The notes under the pieces: generated by a model
Told to the model about the DNA's origin: nothing
Seen by the model: the letters and a program-made list of their open reading frames with translations, nothing else
Databases searched by the model: none
Assembly (NCBI GenBank): GCA_913044145.1
Contig: CAJWOD010000094.1
Coordinates: forward strand, 1-5,941
Origin: an uncultured Nitrospina sp.
GTDB lineage: Bacteria; Nitrospinota; Nitrospinia; Nitrospinales; VA-1
Direction: 5' to 3'
Length of the DNA: 5,941 bases
Shown here: positions 1-5,161 of the stretch, in pieces
How the letters are laid out: the number at the start of each line of letters is the position of its first letter
Position numbering within the stretch: position 1 is the first letter of the stretch
Program-made: the position numbers and the translations under genes

Positions 1-48
1 GATTATCGAGTTGTAGGTTACTTGATGTGGGAGTTTGAATTGGATTAA
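1..48 (+). CDS. Possible 3' end of a truncated rightward gene
   Basis: The first 15 codons of frame 1 are open and end in TAA at 46-48, giving the peptide tail DYRVVGYLMWEFELD. The other two forward frames meet stops earlier or at a similar distance, so the case for coding rests only on the protein-like composition and on the gene-dense setting. If real, it converges on the leftward gene that ends at 84, leaving 35 bp between stops. No function can be given from 15 residues. Confidence 0.3.
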   Translation, partial: DYRVVGYLMWEFELD

Positions 49-83
49 AGAAAATTATATAAAAAAGAGGACCTATAAATTCT

Positions 84-770
84 CTATGACATACCAGTTA
101 CTTTGTTTTTTTTAGCACCACGTTTTGGCTTTGCTTTAACTTGTTTTTTGGTCTCTCTAAGCCATTTTTGAAGGGTTGAGCCCTTCGGATGTTTCTTTTC
201 CGGCAGTCCACTACCACGAATTAGTTTCTGTGCGCCATAATCATTTTTCAATTCGGGAAACTGTAAATTCGGATTGTCCTTTAATTTTTTAGCAACGAAA
301 GAACAATAGTCTCCACGAAGATGATCCATTTTGGCCTTATCAGTTATTGGATGAGGACTTTGGGGAGGTTCTACCTTTGCTAACCGATTCAAAAACTCTT
401 CCTGATAAATTTTTAGATCAACACAGGATAGATATCGGGCAATCTTTTCTTTGTTCCTACGATACCAAGCAAGAAAACTCTCCTTATCTAAAACGAGAGC
501 GTTAGGGTTTTCAGTCATCATAAGACCACCAGCAAGATCAATTAATCGACCACTTTTAACCCGAATTTCTCCAAGACTAATAGAATCTTCCATCGTCGTC
601 CATACATCCATTAGAGCTTTAAAAGTATTATCAAAACCCGTTCTTCCTGCATCAAAAGCTTTAGCTAAAATATTGGTATGATCACAGAGTAACTCAAACG
701 CATCTCCAAACCCCCAGCTATCAGAATGCTCGAGTTTGCCAAGTAGGATCATATAGCTAGATTCATTCAT
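84..770 (-). CDS. Hypothetical 228-aa protein with lysine-rich C-terminal tail
   Basis: I do not recognise this protein. It has no signal peptide or membrane segment, so it should be cytoplasmic. Residues 1-130 look mostly helical, with scattered Trp (19, 57, 102). Around residues 135-142 there is a Pro-rich break (EPPQSPHPI). Residues 150-207 form a second helical unit ending in a STLQKWLRE segment (198-206), which resembles the recognition-helix part of small helix-turn-helix-like domains seen at the C-termini of many uncharacterised bacterial proteins. Residues 208-223 are almost all Lys, Arg, Ala, Pro or Gln, a tail that could touch nucleic acid. The ATG at 770 has only an AAAGG two bases upstream, which is poorly spaced. 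Met7 (752) is an alternative start with no better ribosome site. It is transcribed away from the rest of the window. A DNA-binding role is an inference from charge alone. Confidence 0.8.
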   Translation of the reverse strand: MNESSYMILLGKLEHSDSWGFGDAFELLCDHTNILAKAFDAGRTGFDNTFKALMDVWTTMEDSISLGEIRVKSGRLIDLAGGLMMTENPNALVLDKESFLAWYRRNKEKIARYLSCVDLKIYQEEFLNRLAKVEPPQSPHPITDKAKMDHLRGDYCSFVAKKLKDNPNLQFPELKNDYGAQKLIRGSGLPEKKHPKGSTLQKWLRETKKQVKAKPKRGAKKNKVTGMS

Positions 771-1112
771 GGCCTTTATCTTTTTAGTGGAATGACCTTG
801 CCTGTGCTTTCATTATTTGAGAGGGACATTTTATTTTTTGTTTGCCTTAAGATCAGAAGATAATAGATACAAAAGTGTTGCCCCAAGAACTTTTGGGTTA
901 TTATCCCTAATTATCATCGTAATACACTTCCACAAAAGAACTAGTTTTTTTGTTCCAATAGATTCCCTTAAAAATAAGAACATTTAAAACAATAAGTTGT
1001 GGTTTAGGGCATAGCCCATTTTTTGTTGTGGGCAACAGTATGGGTAACAAATGAAGCAGAAATCAGATTAAATCTCACCCTACCTGTAATAGAATAGTAT
1101 CGTTGCTTACCA

Positions 1113-1141
1113 TTGTTTGAAGTTTACCACTGGTCTTTAAT
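1113..1141 (+). promoter_or_regulatory. Candidate sigma-70-type promoter for the small membrane protein
   Basis: TTGTTT (1113-1118) and TTTAAT (1136-1141) are separated by 17 bp. The -10 box matches TATAAT at five of six positions, but the -35 box is weak. Transcription would start near 1148, only a few bases before the ribosome site, so the leader would be very short. The -10 box lies inside the palindrome at 1135-1152. This is a pattern match only, in AT-rich DNA where such matches are common. Confidence 0.25.
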
Positions 1142-1152
1142 TTAAATTAAAG
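1135..1152. repeat. 18-bp perfect palindrome next to the ribosome site
   Basis: CTTTAATTTAAATTAAAG reads the same on both strands and touches the AGGAGG ribosome site of the following gene. It could be a repressor operator. In mRNA it could be a 7-bp stem with a 4-base loop beside the Shine-Dalgarno sequence. Apart from the terminal C/G pair it is entirely A/T, so a chance origin is possible. Confidence 0.45.
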
Positions 1153-1156
1153 GAGG
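1151..1156 (+). promoter_or_regulatory. Strong Shine-Dalgarno site (AGGAGG)
   Basis: AGGAGG lies 7 bases before the ATG at 1164 and fixes that codon as the start. The same frame also holds a TTG at 1158, but it overlaps the spacer directly after this site and would be too close to be used. Confidence 0.85.
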
Positions 1157-1163
1157 ATTGGTT

Positions 1164-1361
1164 ATGAACAAAGACTCTTGGATTGCACTGATTATTGCCA
1201 TTATTATTAGCGCTATAGCATCGACACCACTTTACTATTCCCGAGACTATGCTCGTGGGCCACAAGGCAAATTCTCGGAAGGTTCAGATACAAAAGGTTC
1301 AGAACCAATGAAGAGAACAGGTAAAATTTCTGAAAGCACTGCCGAATCAACCATGCCATGA
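1164..1361 (+). CDS. Small single-pass membrane protein, 65 aa
   Basis: The protein is not recognised. Residues 5-25 form one strongly hydrophobic helix (Trp6, then Ile/Ala-rich, ending at Pro22-Leu-Tyr-Tyr). It is followed by a polar tail of about 40 residues rich in Ser, Glu, Lys and Gly, with no Cys. The N-terminus has a single Lys before the helix, and Arg27 and Arg31 follow it. The positive-inside rule would favour the tail in the cytoplasm, though an uncleaved signal anchor with the tail outside is also possible. The tail carries a short repeat, EGSD then KGSE (39-42 and 44-47), encoded by a 10-bp direct repeat; related EGSG units occur in the exported protein encoded next. The start is set by an ideal AGGAGG site. 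The next gene begins 131 bp downstream on the same strand, so co-transcription is possible but not shown. Confidence 0.7.
   Translation: MNKDSWIALIIAIIISAIASTPLYYSRDYARGPQGKFSEGSDTKGSEPMKRTGKISESTAESTMP
1279..1303 (+). repeat. Direct repeat AAGGTTCAGA x2 inside the small membrane protein gene
   Basis: AAGGTTCAGA occurs at 1279-1288 and again at 1294-1303, a period of 15 bases or exactly five codons. It encodes the two Gly-Ser units of the protein tail. A nine-base match, AAGGTTCAG, also occurs at 1947-1955 in the linker of the next gene. Confidence 0.7.
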
Positions 1362-1492
1362 CTAAAACACATCTAACTACGGTATCAAAATTAATTTCCC
1401 TAGCGAACGGCGGTAATGACGCCATAATATTTTTATGATTAAATATAAGTAATAATGATTTTTAAAACTTCTCCTAACTGAAGGTGTCTACC
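1362..1492. other. 131-bp spacer with a weak hairpin
   Basis: GGCG (1409-1412) and CGCC (1420-1423) can pair around a 7-base loop. Six A/T bases and then a run of five T (1430-1434) follow. The stem is short and the T-run is displaced, so this is at best a weak terminator for the small-protein gene. The remainder is very AT-rich and could hold a promoter for the next gene, but no paired -35/-10 boxes stand out. Confidence 0.35.
1480..1484 (+). promoter_or_regulatory. Shine-Dalgarno site deciding a GTG start
   Basis: GAAGG ends 8 bases before the GTG at 1493. A more upstream in-frame GTG at 1484 overlaps this site and has no ribosome site of its own. Starting at 1493 also gives the typical signal-peptide opening Met-Lys-Lys-Leu. 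Confidence 0.7.
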
Positions 1493-2098
1493 GTGAAAAA
1501 ATTGATTTTAGTCTTTACTATTTTATGTTTTATCCTTTTAACGAATATCGGATTCGCCCGTGAACTTCTTGTGCTCAGTGGTGAAAATTCTCAAAATTCT
1601 AAGCGATGGCAGGAAGAAGTTCTTCCCGAATACTCAGCCAGTGCTCCGGGGAAAAATCTTCCTGCTAAGATTGTCGCCGTCAAGGGAAATCGTTTCCCGG
1701 AATGGTTAGCAAAGGCCTTGGACGAAGGGCGCGTGGGCGAGATTTTGGGTACCCCTACTTTTCTGATTTGGGACTCAACAAGAGGGAAGGAAATTGGCCG
1801 AATAGAAGGCTATACCCAGAAGCTCAGGTTTTTTTCGCAACTTAAAGAAGCAATAAGCATGATTGACCAGGGGCAGCACCCAGGCAAAAGAGAAGGCTCA
1901 GGTGGTCATAGGGATGAGGGTTCTGGAGGAGATCAGCGTCAGGAAGAAGGTTCAGGTAATAGCAGCACCCTCATGGATCATATTTATAAAACACCAGAAG
2001 AAGCCAAACAGGCATCTGAAGCACTGGGGCTTGGTGGAGAAATTCATACCCACCAAACGCCGGATGGAACTATATATATGCCAGGAGCTACCATGTAG
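1493..2098 (+). CDS. Exported cysteine-free thioredoxin-fold protein with a His/Met-rich C-terminal domain
   Basis: This is a 201-aa protein from GTG 1493. A Sec signal peptide spans residues 1-22, with Lys2-Lys3, a hydrophobic core and probable cleavage at GFA|RE, so it should act in the periplasm. Residues 24-124 look like a thioredoxin fold of the SoxS type: a first strand LLVLS, a redox-site loop, then the cis-proline signature GTPTFLIWD (86-94) and GKEIGRIEGY (98-107). Where SoxS-like proteins have Cys-x-x-Cys three residues before a Trp, this one has Ser33-Gln-Asn-Ser36 before Trp39. The mature chain has no Cys at all, so thiol redox activity is not expected. A hydrophilic linker (127-158) holds three EGSG units. 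Residues 160-201 (YKTPEEAKQASEALGLGG...HTH...DGTIYMPGATM) resemble the small domain I know as DUF3721-like, but with Leu and Gly where its Cys usually sit. The dehydrogenase gene follows after 68 bp. The fold call is fairly firm; the role is unknown, possibly binding or chaperone-like. Confidence 0.85.
   Translation: MKKLILVFTILCFILLTNIGFARELLVLSGENSQNSKRWQEEVLPEYSASAPGKNLPAKIVAVKGNRFPEWLAKALDEGRVGEILGTPTFLIWDSTRGKEIGRIEGYTQKLRFFSQLKEAISMIDQGQHPGKREGSGGHRDEGSGGDQRQEEGSGNSSTLMDHIYKTPEEAKQASEALGLGGEIHTHQTPDGTIYMPGATM
1892..1957 (+). repeat. Three EGSG linker units
   Basis: The peptide EGSG is encoded at 1892-1903, 1916-1927 and 1946-1957. The three copies use different synonymous codons for Glu, Gly and Ser, so this is not a fresh DNA duplication. 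The pattern has apparently been kept at protein level as a flexible linker between the thioredoxin-like domain and the C-terminal domain. Confidence 0.75.
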
Positions 2099-2154
2099 TT
2101 TTTCCCACAAGGAATTAAAATCAAAAACCTGTATTTTGTAATTGGCATCTAAAA

Positions 2155-2159
2155 AAGGA
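2155..2159 (+). promoter_or_regulatory. Ribosome site of the aldehyde dehydrogenase
   Basis: AAGGA lies 7 bases before the ATG at 2167, which supports that start. The 68-bp gap after the preceding gene shows no hairpin terminator, so the two genes may share a transcript. Confidence 0.7.
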
Positions 2160-2166
2160 TGTTTCT

Positions 2167-3555
2167 ATGGCTGAAAAACTAAAAGTCCGTGCACCTTACG
2201 ATGGGCATTTGATAAAAGAAATTGATCTGGATGGTGATACTCGTATAGAAGAAGCCCTAACGATAGCTGACGAACTGCTACAAAAAAAGCCTCTTCCAAT
2301 ACCAGAGAGAATTTCCATCCTGAATAAAACTGCTGACTTGGTTGAAGCAAAGGCAGAGGAATTTGCCCGACAATCTGCAGAAGAAGGCGGAAAACCTTTG
2401 ATTGACTCCCGAATTGAACTGACTCGAGCAGTACAAGGAATACGGGAAGCCGCAAATTCGATAGGGCAACTCACGGGACATGAGATTCCAATGAACCTGA
2501 CGCCTTCATCCATGAACCGAATGGCATTTACCACCCGCGAACCTATTGGTATCGTTGCTGCCATCAGCGCCTTTAATCATCCTTTCAATTTAATTGTTCA
2601 CCAGGTAATACCTGGAGTAGCCGTAGGTTGTCCGGTGATTGTCAAACCCGCGCGCACAACTCCTCTATCCTGCTTTAATCTCGTAAACTGCCTATACAAA
2701 GCTGGTTTACCAAAAGAATGGGTACAAGTTATTATCTGTAAAGGTTCACAGGCCGAAAAACTTGCCACTGATCCAAGGGTTTCTTTCCTAACGTTCATTG
2801 GTTCTGGAAAAGTAGGTTGGGGTCTGCGATCCAAATTGGCCGAAGGAGCACGATGCGCGTTGGAACATGGAGGCGCAGCACCGGTTATTGTGGAGCCAGA
2901 TGCCGATATCGATGATGCCTTGCCTTTACTAGCGAAAGGTGGTTTTTATCATGCAGGTCAGGTCTGCGTTTCAGTACAGCGCATTTTTGTACACGAAGAT
3001 ATTGTAGAAAGTTTTTCCAGCAAACTTGTAGCTATAGCAAAAAATTTAGTGGTGGGAGATCCAACGGATGAAAAAACAGAAGTCGGGCCTCTTATTGAGG
3101 AAGGAGAAGTAGATCGAATACACAATTGGGTTGAAGAAGCCAAAGCGGCTGGTGGAAAAATTTTAACGGGAGGCAACAAAATTGGTAAGACCTGCTATGA
3201 ACCAACGATTATTCTGAACCCACCTTATGATATAAATGTCTCTCAATGTGAAATTTTTGGCCCAGTCATCAATATTTATTCCTATAAAAACAGAAATGAG
3301 GCTATAAAGTTTGCAAACGATGTCCCCTTCTCATTTCAGGCTGCAGTTTTTACCAACGATATTAATTCAGCTTTAGAATCAGCTAAGGACTTAAATGCAG
3401 CAGCCATAATGATAAACGACCACACCGCATTTCGTGTCGACTGGATGCCATTTGCAGGCAGAAAATCTTCCGGACTCGGCGTTGGCGGAATTTTACCCAG
3501 CATGATTGAGATGACAGAAGAAAAACTAATTGTATTCAGATCAAAATTAATTTAA
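2167..3555 (+). CDS. NAD(P)-dependent aldehyde dehydrogenase family protein
   Basis: This 462-aa cytoplasmic enzyme should oxidise an aldehyde to a carboxylate using NAD(P)+. All the core ALDH elements are visible in order: Asn137 in SAFNHPFN (oxyanion hole), Lys160 in VIVKPA (cofactor binding), the FIGSGKVG turn (210-217) of the Rossmann fold, general base Glu233 in LEHGG, catalytic nucleophile Cys267 in AGQVCVSVQR, Glu362-x-Phe364 in CEIFGPV (nicotinamide ribose), and the C-terminal FAGRKSSGLGVGG (429-441) followed by MIEMTEEKLIVF. The Q-V-C-V-S-V-Q-R context and the GLGVGG...MTEEK ending place it near the lactaldehyde / phosphonoformaldehyde dehydrogenase-like branch, not the betaine-aldehyde branch. 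The substrate cannot be read from sequence. The length is normal and the gene looks intact. It follows the thioredoxin-like gene by 68 bp on the same strand and converges on the FGE-type gene, whose stop is only 11 bp away. Confidence 0.97.
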   Translation: MAEKLKVRAPYDGHLIKEIDLDGDTRIEEALTIADELLQKKPLPIPERISILNKTADLVEAKAEEFARQSAEEGGKPLIDSRIELTRAVQGIREAANSIGQLTGHEIPMNLTPSSMNRMAFTTREPIGIVAAISAFNHPFNLIVHQVIPGVAVGCPVIVKPARTTPLSCFNLVNCLYKAGLPKEWVQVIICKGSQAEKLATDPRVSFLTFIGSGKVGWGLRSKLAEGARCALEHGGAAPVIVEPDADIDDALPLLAKGGFYHAGQVCVSVQRIFVHEDIVESFSSKLVAIAKNLVVGDPTDEKTEVGPLIEEGEVDRIHNWVEEAKAAGGKILTGGNKIGKTCYEPTIILNPPYDINVSQCEIFGPVINIYSYKNRNEAIKFANDVPFSFQAAVFTNDINSALESAKDLNAAAIMINDHTAFRVDWMPFAGRKSSGLGVGGILPSMIEMTEEKLIVFRSKLI

Positions 3556-3566
3556 ACGATTTCTTT

Positions 3567-4898
3567 CTAATCTATATTTGCAACACATCTGAACCCTGTC
3601 CCATCAGATTGTAATTGAAAGTGAGAGTTCATTCGATTTGATGACCTCATTTCCAAAGCTTTTTTATTCCAACTGCCCCCTCTATTCACCTTTTGTGTTA
3701 TAGAAAAGGAACCAACACAATCTACCCCGCTGCAAGCATTGAGTTCTGAACGAGGGCCTTTAGGATTTTTTTCAGGACTCATTAAATAATAATTTTCATT
3801 AATCGGCATCCAGTCAAAAACCCATTCACTTACATTCCCTGCCATATCAAAAAGTCCAAACGCATTTGGTGGGAACGAACCTACCGGGGAAGTATTTTTA
3901 AAACCATCAGTTTTACTTACGTCTCGAGAATTTAAATCGCATTCACTATCACAAAAATTTCCCTCTTTACCAGTCACCATATCTCCCCAGTAGTATTTAC
4001 TCTTTGTCCCCCCTCTTGCGGCAAATTCCCACTCTGCCTCTGTTGGTAATCGATATCCCTGTTTCTTACAATAATCTCGCGCATCTTCCCATGAAACACT
4101 ATCAACCGGAAACTCTGCTCCAGGAAATTGAGATGGGTTAAAACTCATTACACTTTGAAAAAATTTTTGTTTAATCTCATACTTGCCAATTTTAAAAGAA
4201 GATAAGCAGACCTTGTGAATGGGGCGTTCATCTGAGTTTCCTGAGTCGCTTCCCATTTCGAAACAGCCTTCCTTTATAACTATCATTTCTTCTTTTGGTT
4301 TTTCTTGATTTGTAGAGATTGCCATTTTTTGAACAGTAGCTTTTAGAGCAGTCACTAGTTCACGCGTAGCGGTTGGAATACCGTGATACTTGATTCGATA
4401 TCTGCTCTTAGATAACAATTCCATCTTTCCTGTTTTCATAATAAAAACTCGGAAATGGGGAACTGGTCCTATAGCATCATCCTTTACAAATTGGCTTATA
4501 TCGTCATCGACTGCACCCGACTCATCAATCGCCATTACATTCTCGTCTACAAGCTCCGCTTTACGGCCCTCGGTTTTCCCTTTTAGAAAAACCATGATAT
4601 TTCTTCCCTTAGATTCGGGCATCGCAAGAATTCTATCTAGAAGGTCTTCTGCCTCTTGAAATTTTTTTAGCTTTATTTTCGTGTCCGCTTGAGCACGGAG
4701 AACCTTATAGTTATCGGAATCTTTTCCAAGCACCTGACCAAAGAATTCTTCTGCAACATGATATTTACCCTTAGCAAATGCGGCTTTGCCACTTGCAAAA
4801 ATTTTTGTTAAATCCTGGGCATGCAAAGTTACTGAAAAGAATAATAAAAACACAAGCTGGATGATTAATTTTTTAATTATTTCAATCCGCTTATCCAT
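3567..4898 (-). CDS. Exported TPR protein with FGE-sulfatase (SUMF1-type) domain lacking the catalytic cysteines
   Basis: A 443-aa protein. Residues 1-27 are a signal peptide (Lys9-Lys10, a Leu/Ile/Phe core, probable cleavage LHA|QD), so it is periplasmic or surface-exposed. Residues 31-98 form about two TPR-like helical repeats (FASGKAAFAKGKYHVAEEFF; then FQEAEDLLDRIL). A less clear middle region (99-200) follows. Residues 205-440 form an FGE-sulfatase fold with EGCFEMGS (210-217), DERPIHKV (223-230), PVDSVSWEDARDYC (264-277), RLPTEAEWEFAARGG (283-297), GLFDMAGNVSEW (348-359), RGGSW (406-410) and TGFRC (434-438). In true formylglycine-generating enzymes two Cys follow RGGS; here those places are Lys412 and Met417, so sulfatase activation is unlikely and a binding or structural role is more plausible. 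Extra Cys pairs (316/320, 389/394) could form disulfides outside the cytoplasm. The ATG has an AGGA site 8 bases upstream. Confidence 0.93.
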   Translation of the reverse strand: MDKRIEIIKKLIIQLVFLLFFSVTLHAQDLTKIFASGKAAFAKGKYHVAEEFFGQVLGKDSDNYKVLRAQADTKIKLKKFQEAEDLLDRILAMPESKGRNIMVFLKGKTEGRKAELVDENVMAIDESGAVDDDISQFVKDDAIGPVPHFRVFIMKTGKMELLSKSRYRIKYHGIPTATRELVTALKATVQKMAISTNQEKPKEEMIVIKEGCFEMGSDSGNSDERPIHKVCLSSFKIGKYEIKQKFFQSVMSFNPSQFPGAEFPVDSVSWEDARDYCKKQGYRLPTEAEWEFAARGGTKSKYYWGDMVTGKEGNFCDSECDLNSRDVSKTDGFKNTSPVGSFPPNAFGLFDMAGNVSEWVFDWMPINENYYLMSPEKNPKGPRSELNACSGVDCVGSFSITQKVNRGGSWNKKALEMRSSNRMNSHFQLQSDGTGFRCVANID

Positions 4899-4906
4899 TT
4901 AAAGAT

Positions 4907-4911
4907 TCCTG
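4907..4911 (-). promoter_or_regulatory. Ribosome site of the TPR-FGE gene
   Basis: On the minus strand CAGGA lies 8 bases before the ATG whose first base is 4898. It supports this start, which also gives a complete signal peptide. Confidence 0.65.
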
Positions 4912-5125
4912 TTAATTAATATTTATAGGTCATGAATAAATAGAGACCTTACCTCCACCCTCAACAGACTAACTCTAGAGAATTGTAAGGCAGTAGTAGT
5001 ATACGCGGTTAGAATTAATCCTTATATTAATAAATATAGTTTAGTATAAAGTAACTTGAAAAGAGCCAATAGGTTTAGTTTTATTATTTTTAGTCTGATA
5101 TATAAAATACTTTATTTTTGAATCC

Positions 5126-5154
5126 TTTACACGCTATTCAGAATTCACTGTAAA
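5126..5154 (+). promoter_or_regulatory. Candidate promoter for a leaderless lipoprotein mRNA
   Basis: TTTACA (5126-5131) and TGTAAA (5149-5154) are 17 bp apart. The first matches TTGACA at five of six positions and the second matches TATAAT at four of six. Transcription would start about 7 bases downstream, at or next to the ATG at 5162. The two hexamers are also exact reverse complements of each other, so the site could instead be a regulator's inverted repeat. Confidence 0.35.
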
Positions 5155-5161
5155 TCTAATA

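Larger units (their letters stand above)
771..1163. other. 393-bp AT-rich intergenic region between divergent genes
   Basis: No convincing gene is visible here. It must hold the promoters of the leftward gene (start 770) and the rightward small-protein gene (start 1164). Visible structure includes: a short inverted repeat CCCAA/TTGGG (882-886 and 893-897); a hairpin GGGC-ATA-GCCC (1007-1017) followed by six T (1019-1024), which could be a weak rightward terminator although the stem is only 4 bp; a small TGTTG/CAACA hairpin just after it; a direct repeat TGGGCAACA/TGGGTAACA (1029-1037 and 1041-1049); and AGATT-A-AATCT (1065-1075). A 23-codon ATG frame at 792-863 has no proper ribosome site and I do not call it. 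Confidence 0.6.
4899..5161. other. 263-bp divergent intergenic region
   Basis: This very AT-rich spacer lies between two divergent genes for exported TPR proteins. The leftward gene has its ribosome site at 4907-4911. Visible inverted repeats are AGGTC/GACCT (4927-4931 and 4945-4949), which is short, and ATTAAT...ATTAAT around 5014-5033. The candidate promoter of the rightward lipoprotein is listed separately. I find no paired -35/-10 boxes for the leftward gene and no small ORF. Confidence 0.55.

Noticed and set aside
451..681. Open frame of 76 codons on the plus strand inside the leftward hypothetical gene
   Set aside because: It is antisense to a longer, more protein-like frame, has no ribosome site and lacks a plausible composition.
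792..863. 23-codon ATG frame on the plus strand in the long spacer
   Set aside because: It has no properly spaced ribosome site, is very short and is T-rich, so chance is likely.
1007..1024. GGGC-ATA-GCCC plus six T as a firm intrinsic terminator
   Set aside because: The stem is only 4 bp with a 3-base loop and there is no supported gene upstream on that strand; it is kept only as a note in the spacer entry.
1213..1425. Minus-strand frame of 70 codons over the small membrane protein gene
   Set aside because: The plus-strand gene has an ideal AGGAGG site and a clear membrane helix; the antisense frame has neither.
1484..1486. Upstream GTG as start of the thioredoxin-fold gene
   Set aside because: It overlaps the GAAGG ribosome site and has none of its own; GTG at 1493 is well spaced and starts a standard signal peptide.
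1863..2141. Second plus-strand frame of 92 codons overlapping the end of the thioredoxin-fold gene
   Set aside because: It is out of frame with a well-supported gene, has no ribosome site and shows no recognisable domain.
2165..3179. Several minus-strand open frames within the aldehyde dehydrogenase gene
   Set aside because: All are antisense shadows of a gene whose motifs are complete in the sense frame.
4390..4659. Plus-strand frame of 89 codons inside the TPR-FGE gene
   Set aside because: It is an antisense shadow with no ribosome site; its Ser/Ile/Phe-rich composition mirrors the AT-rich sense codons.
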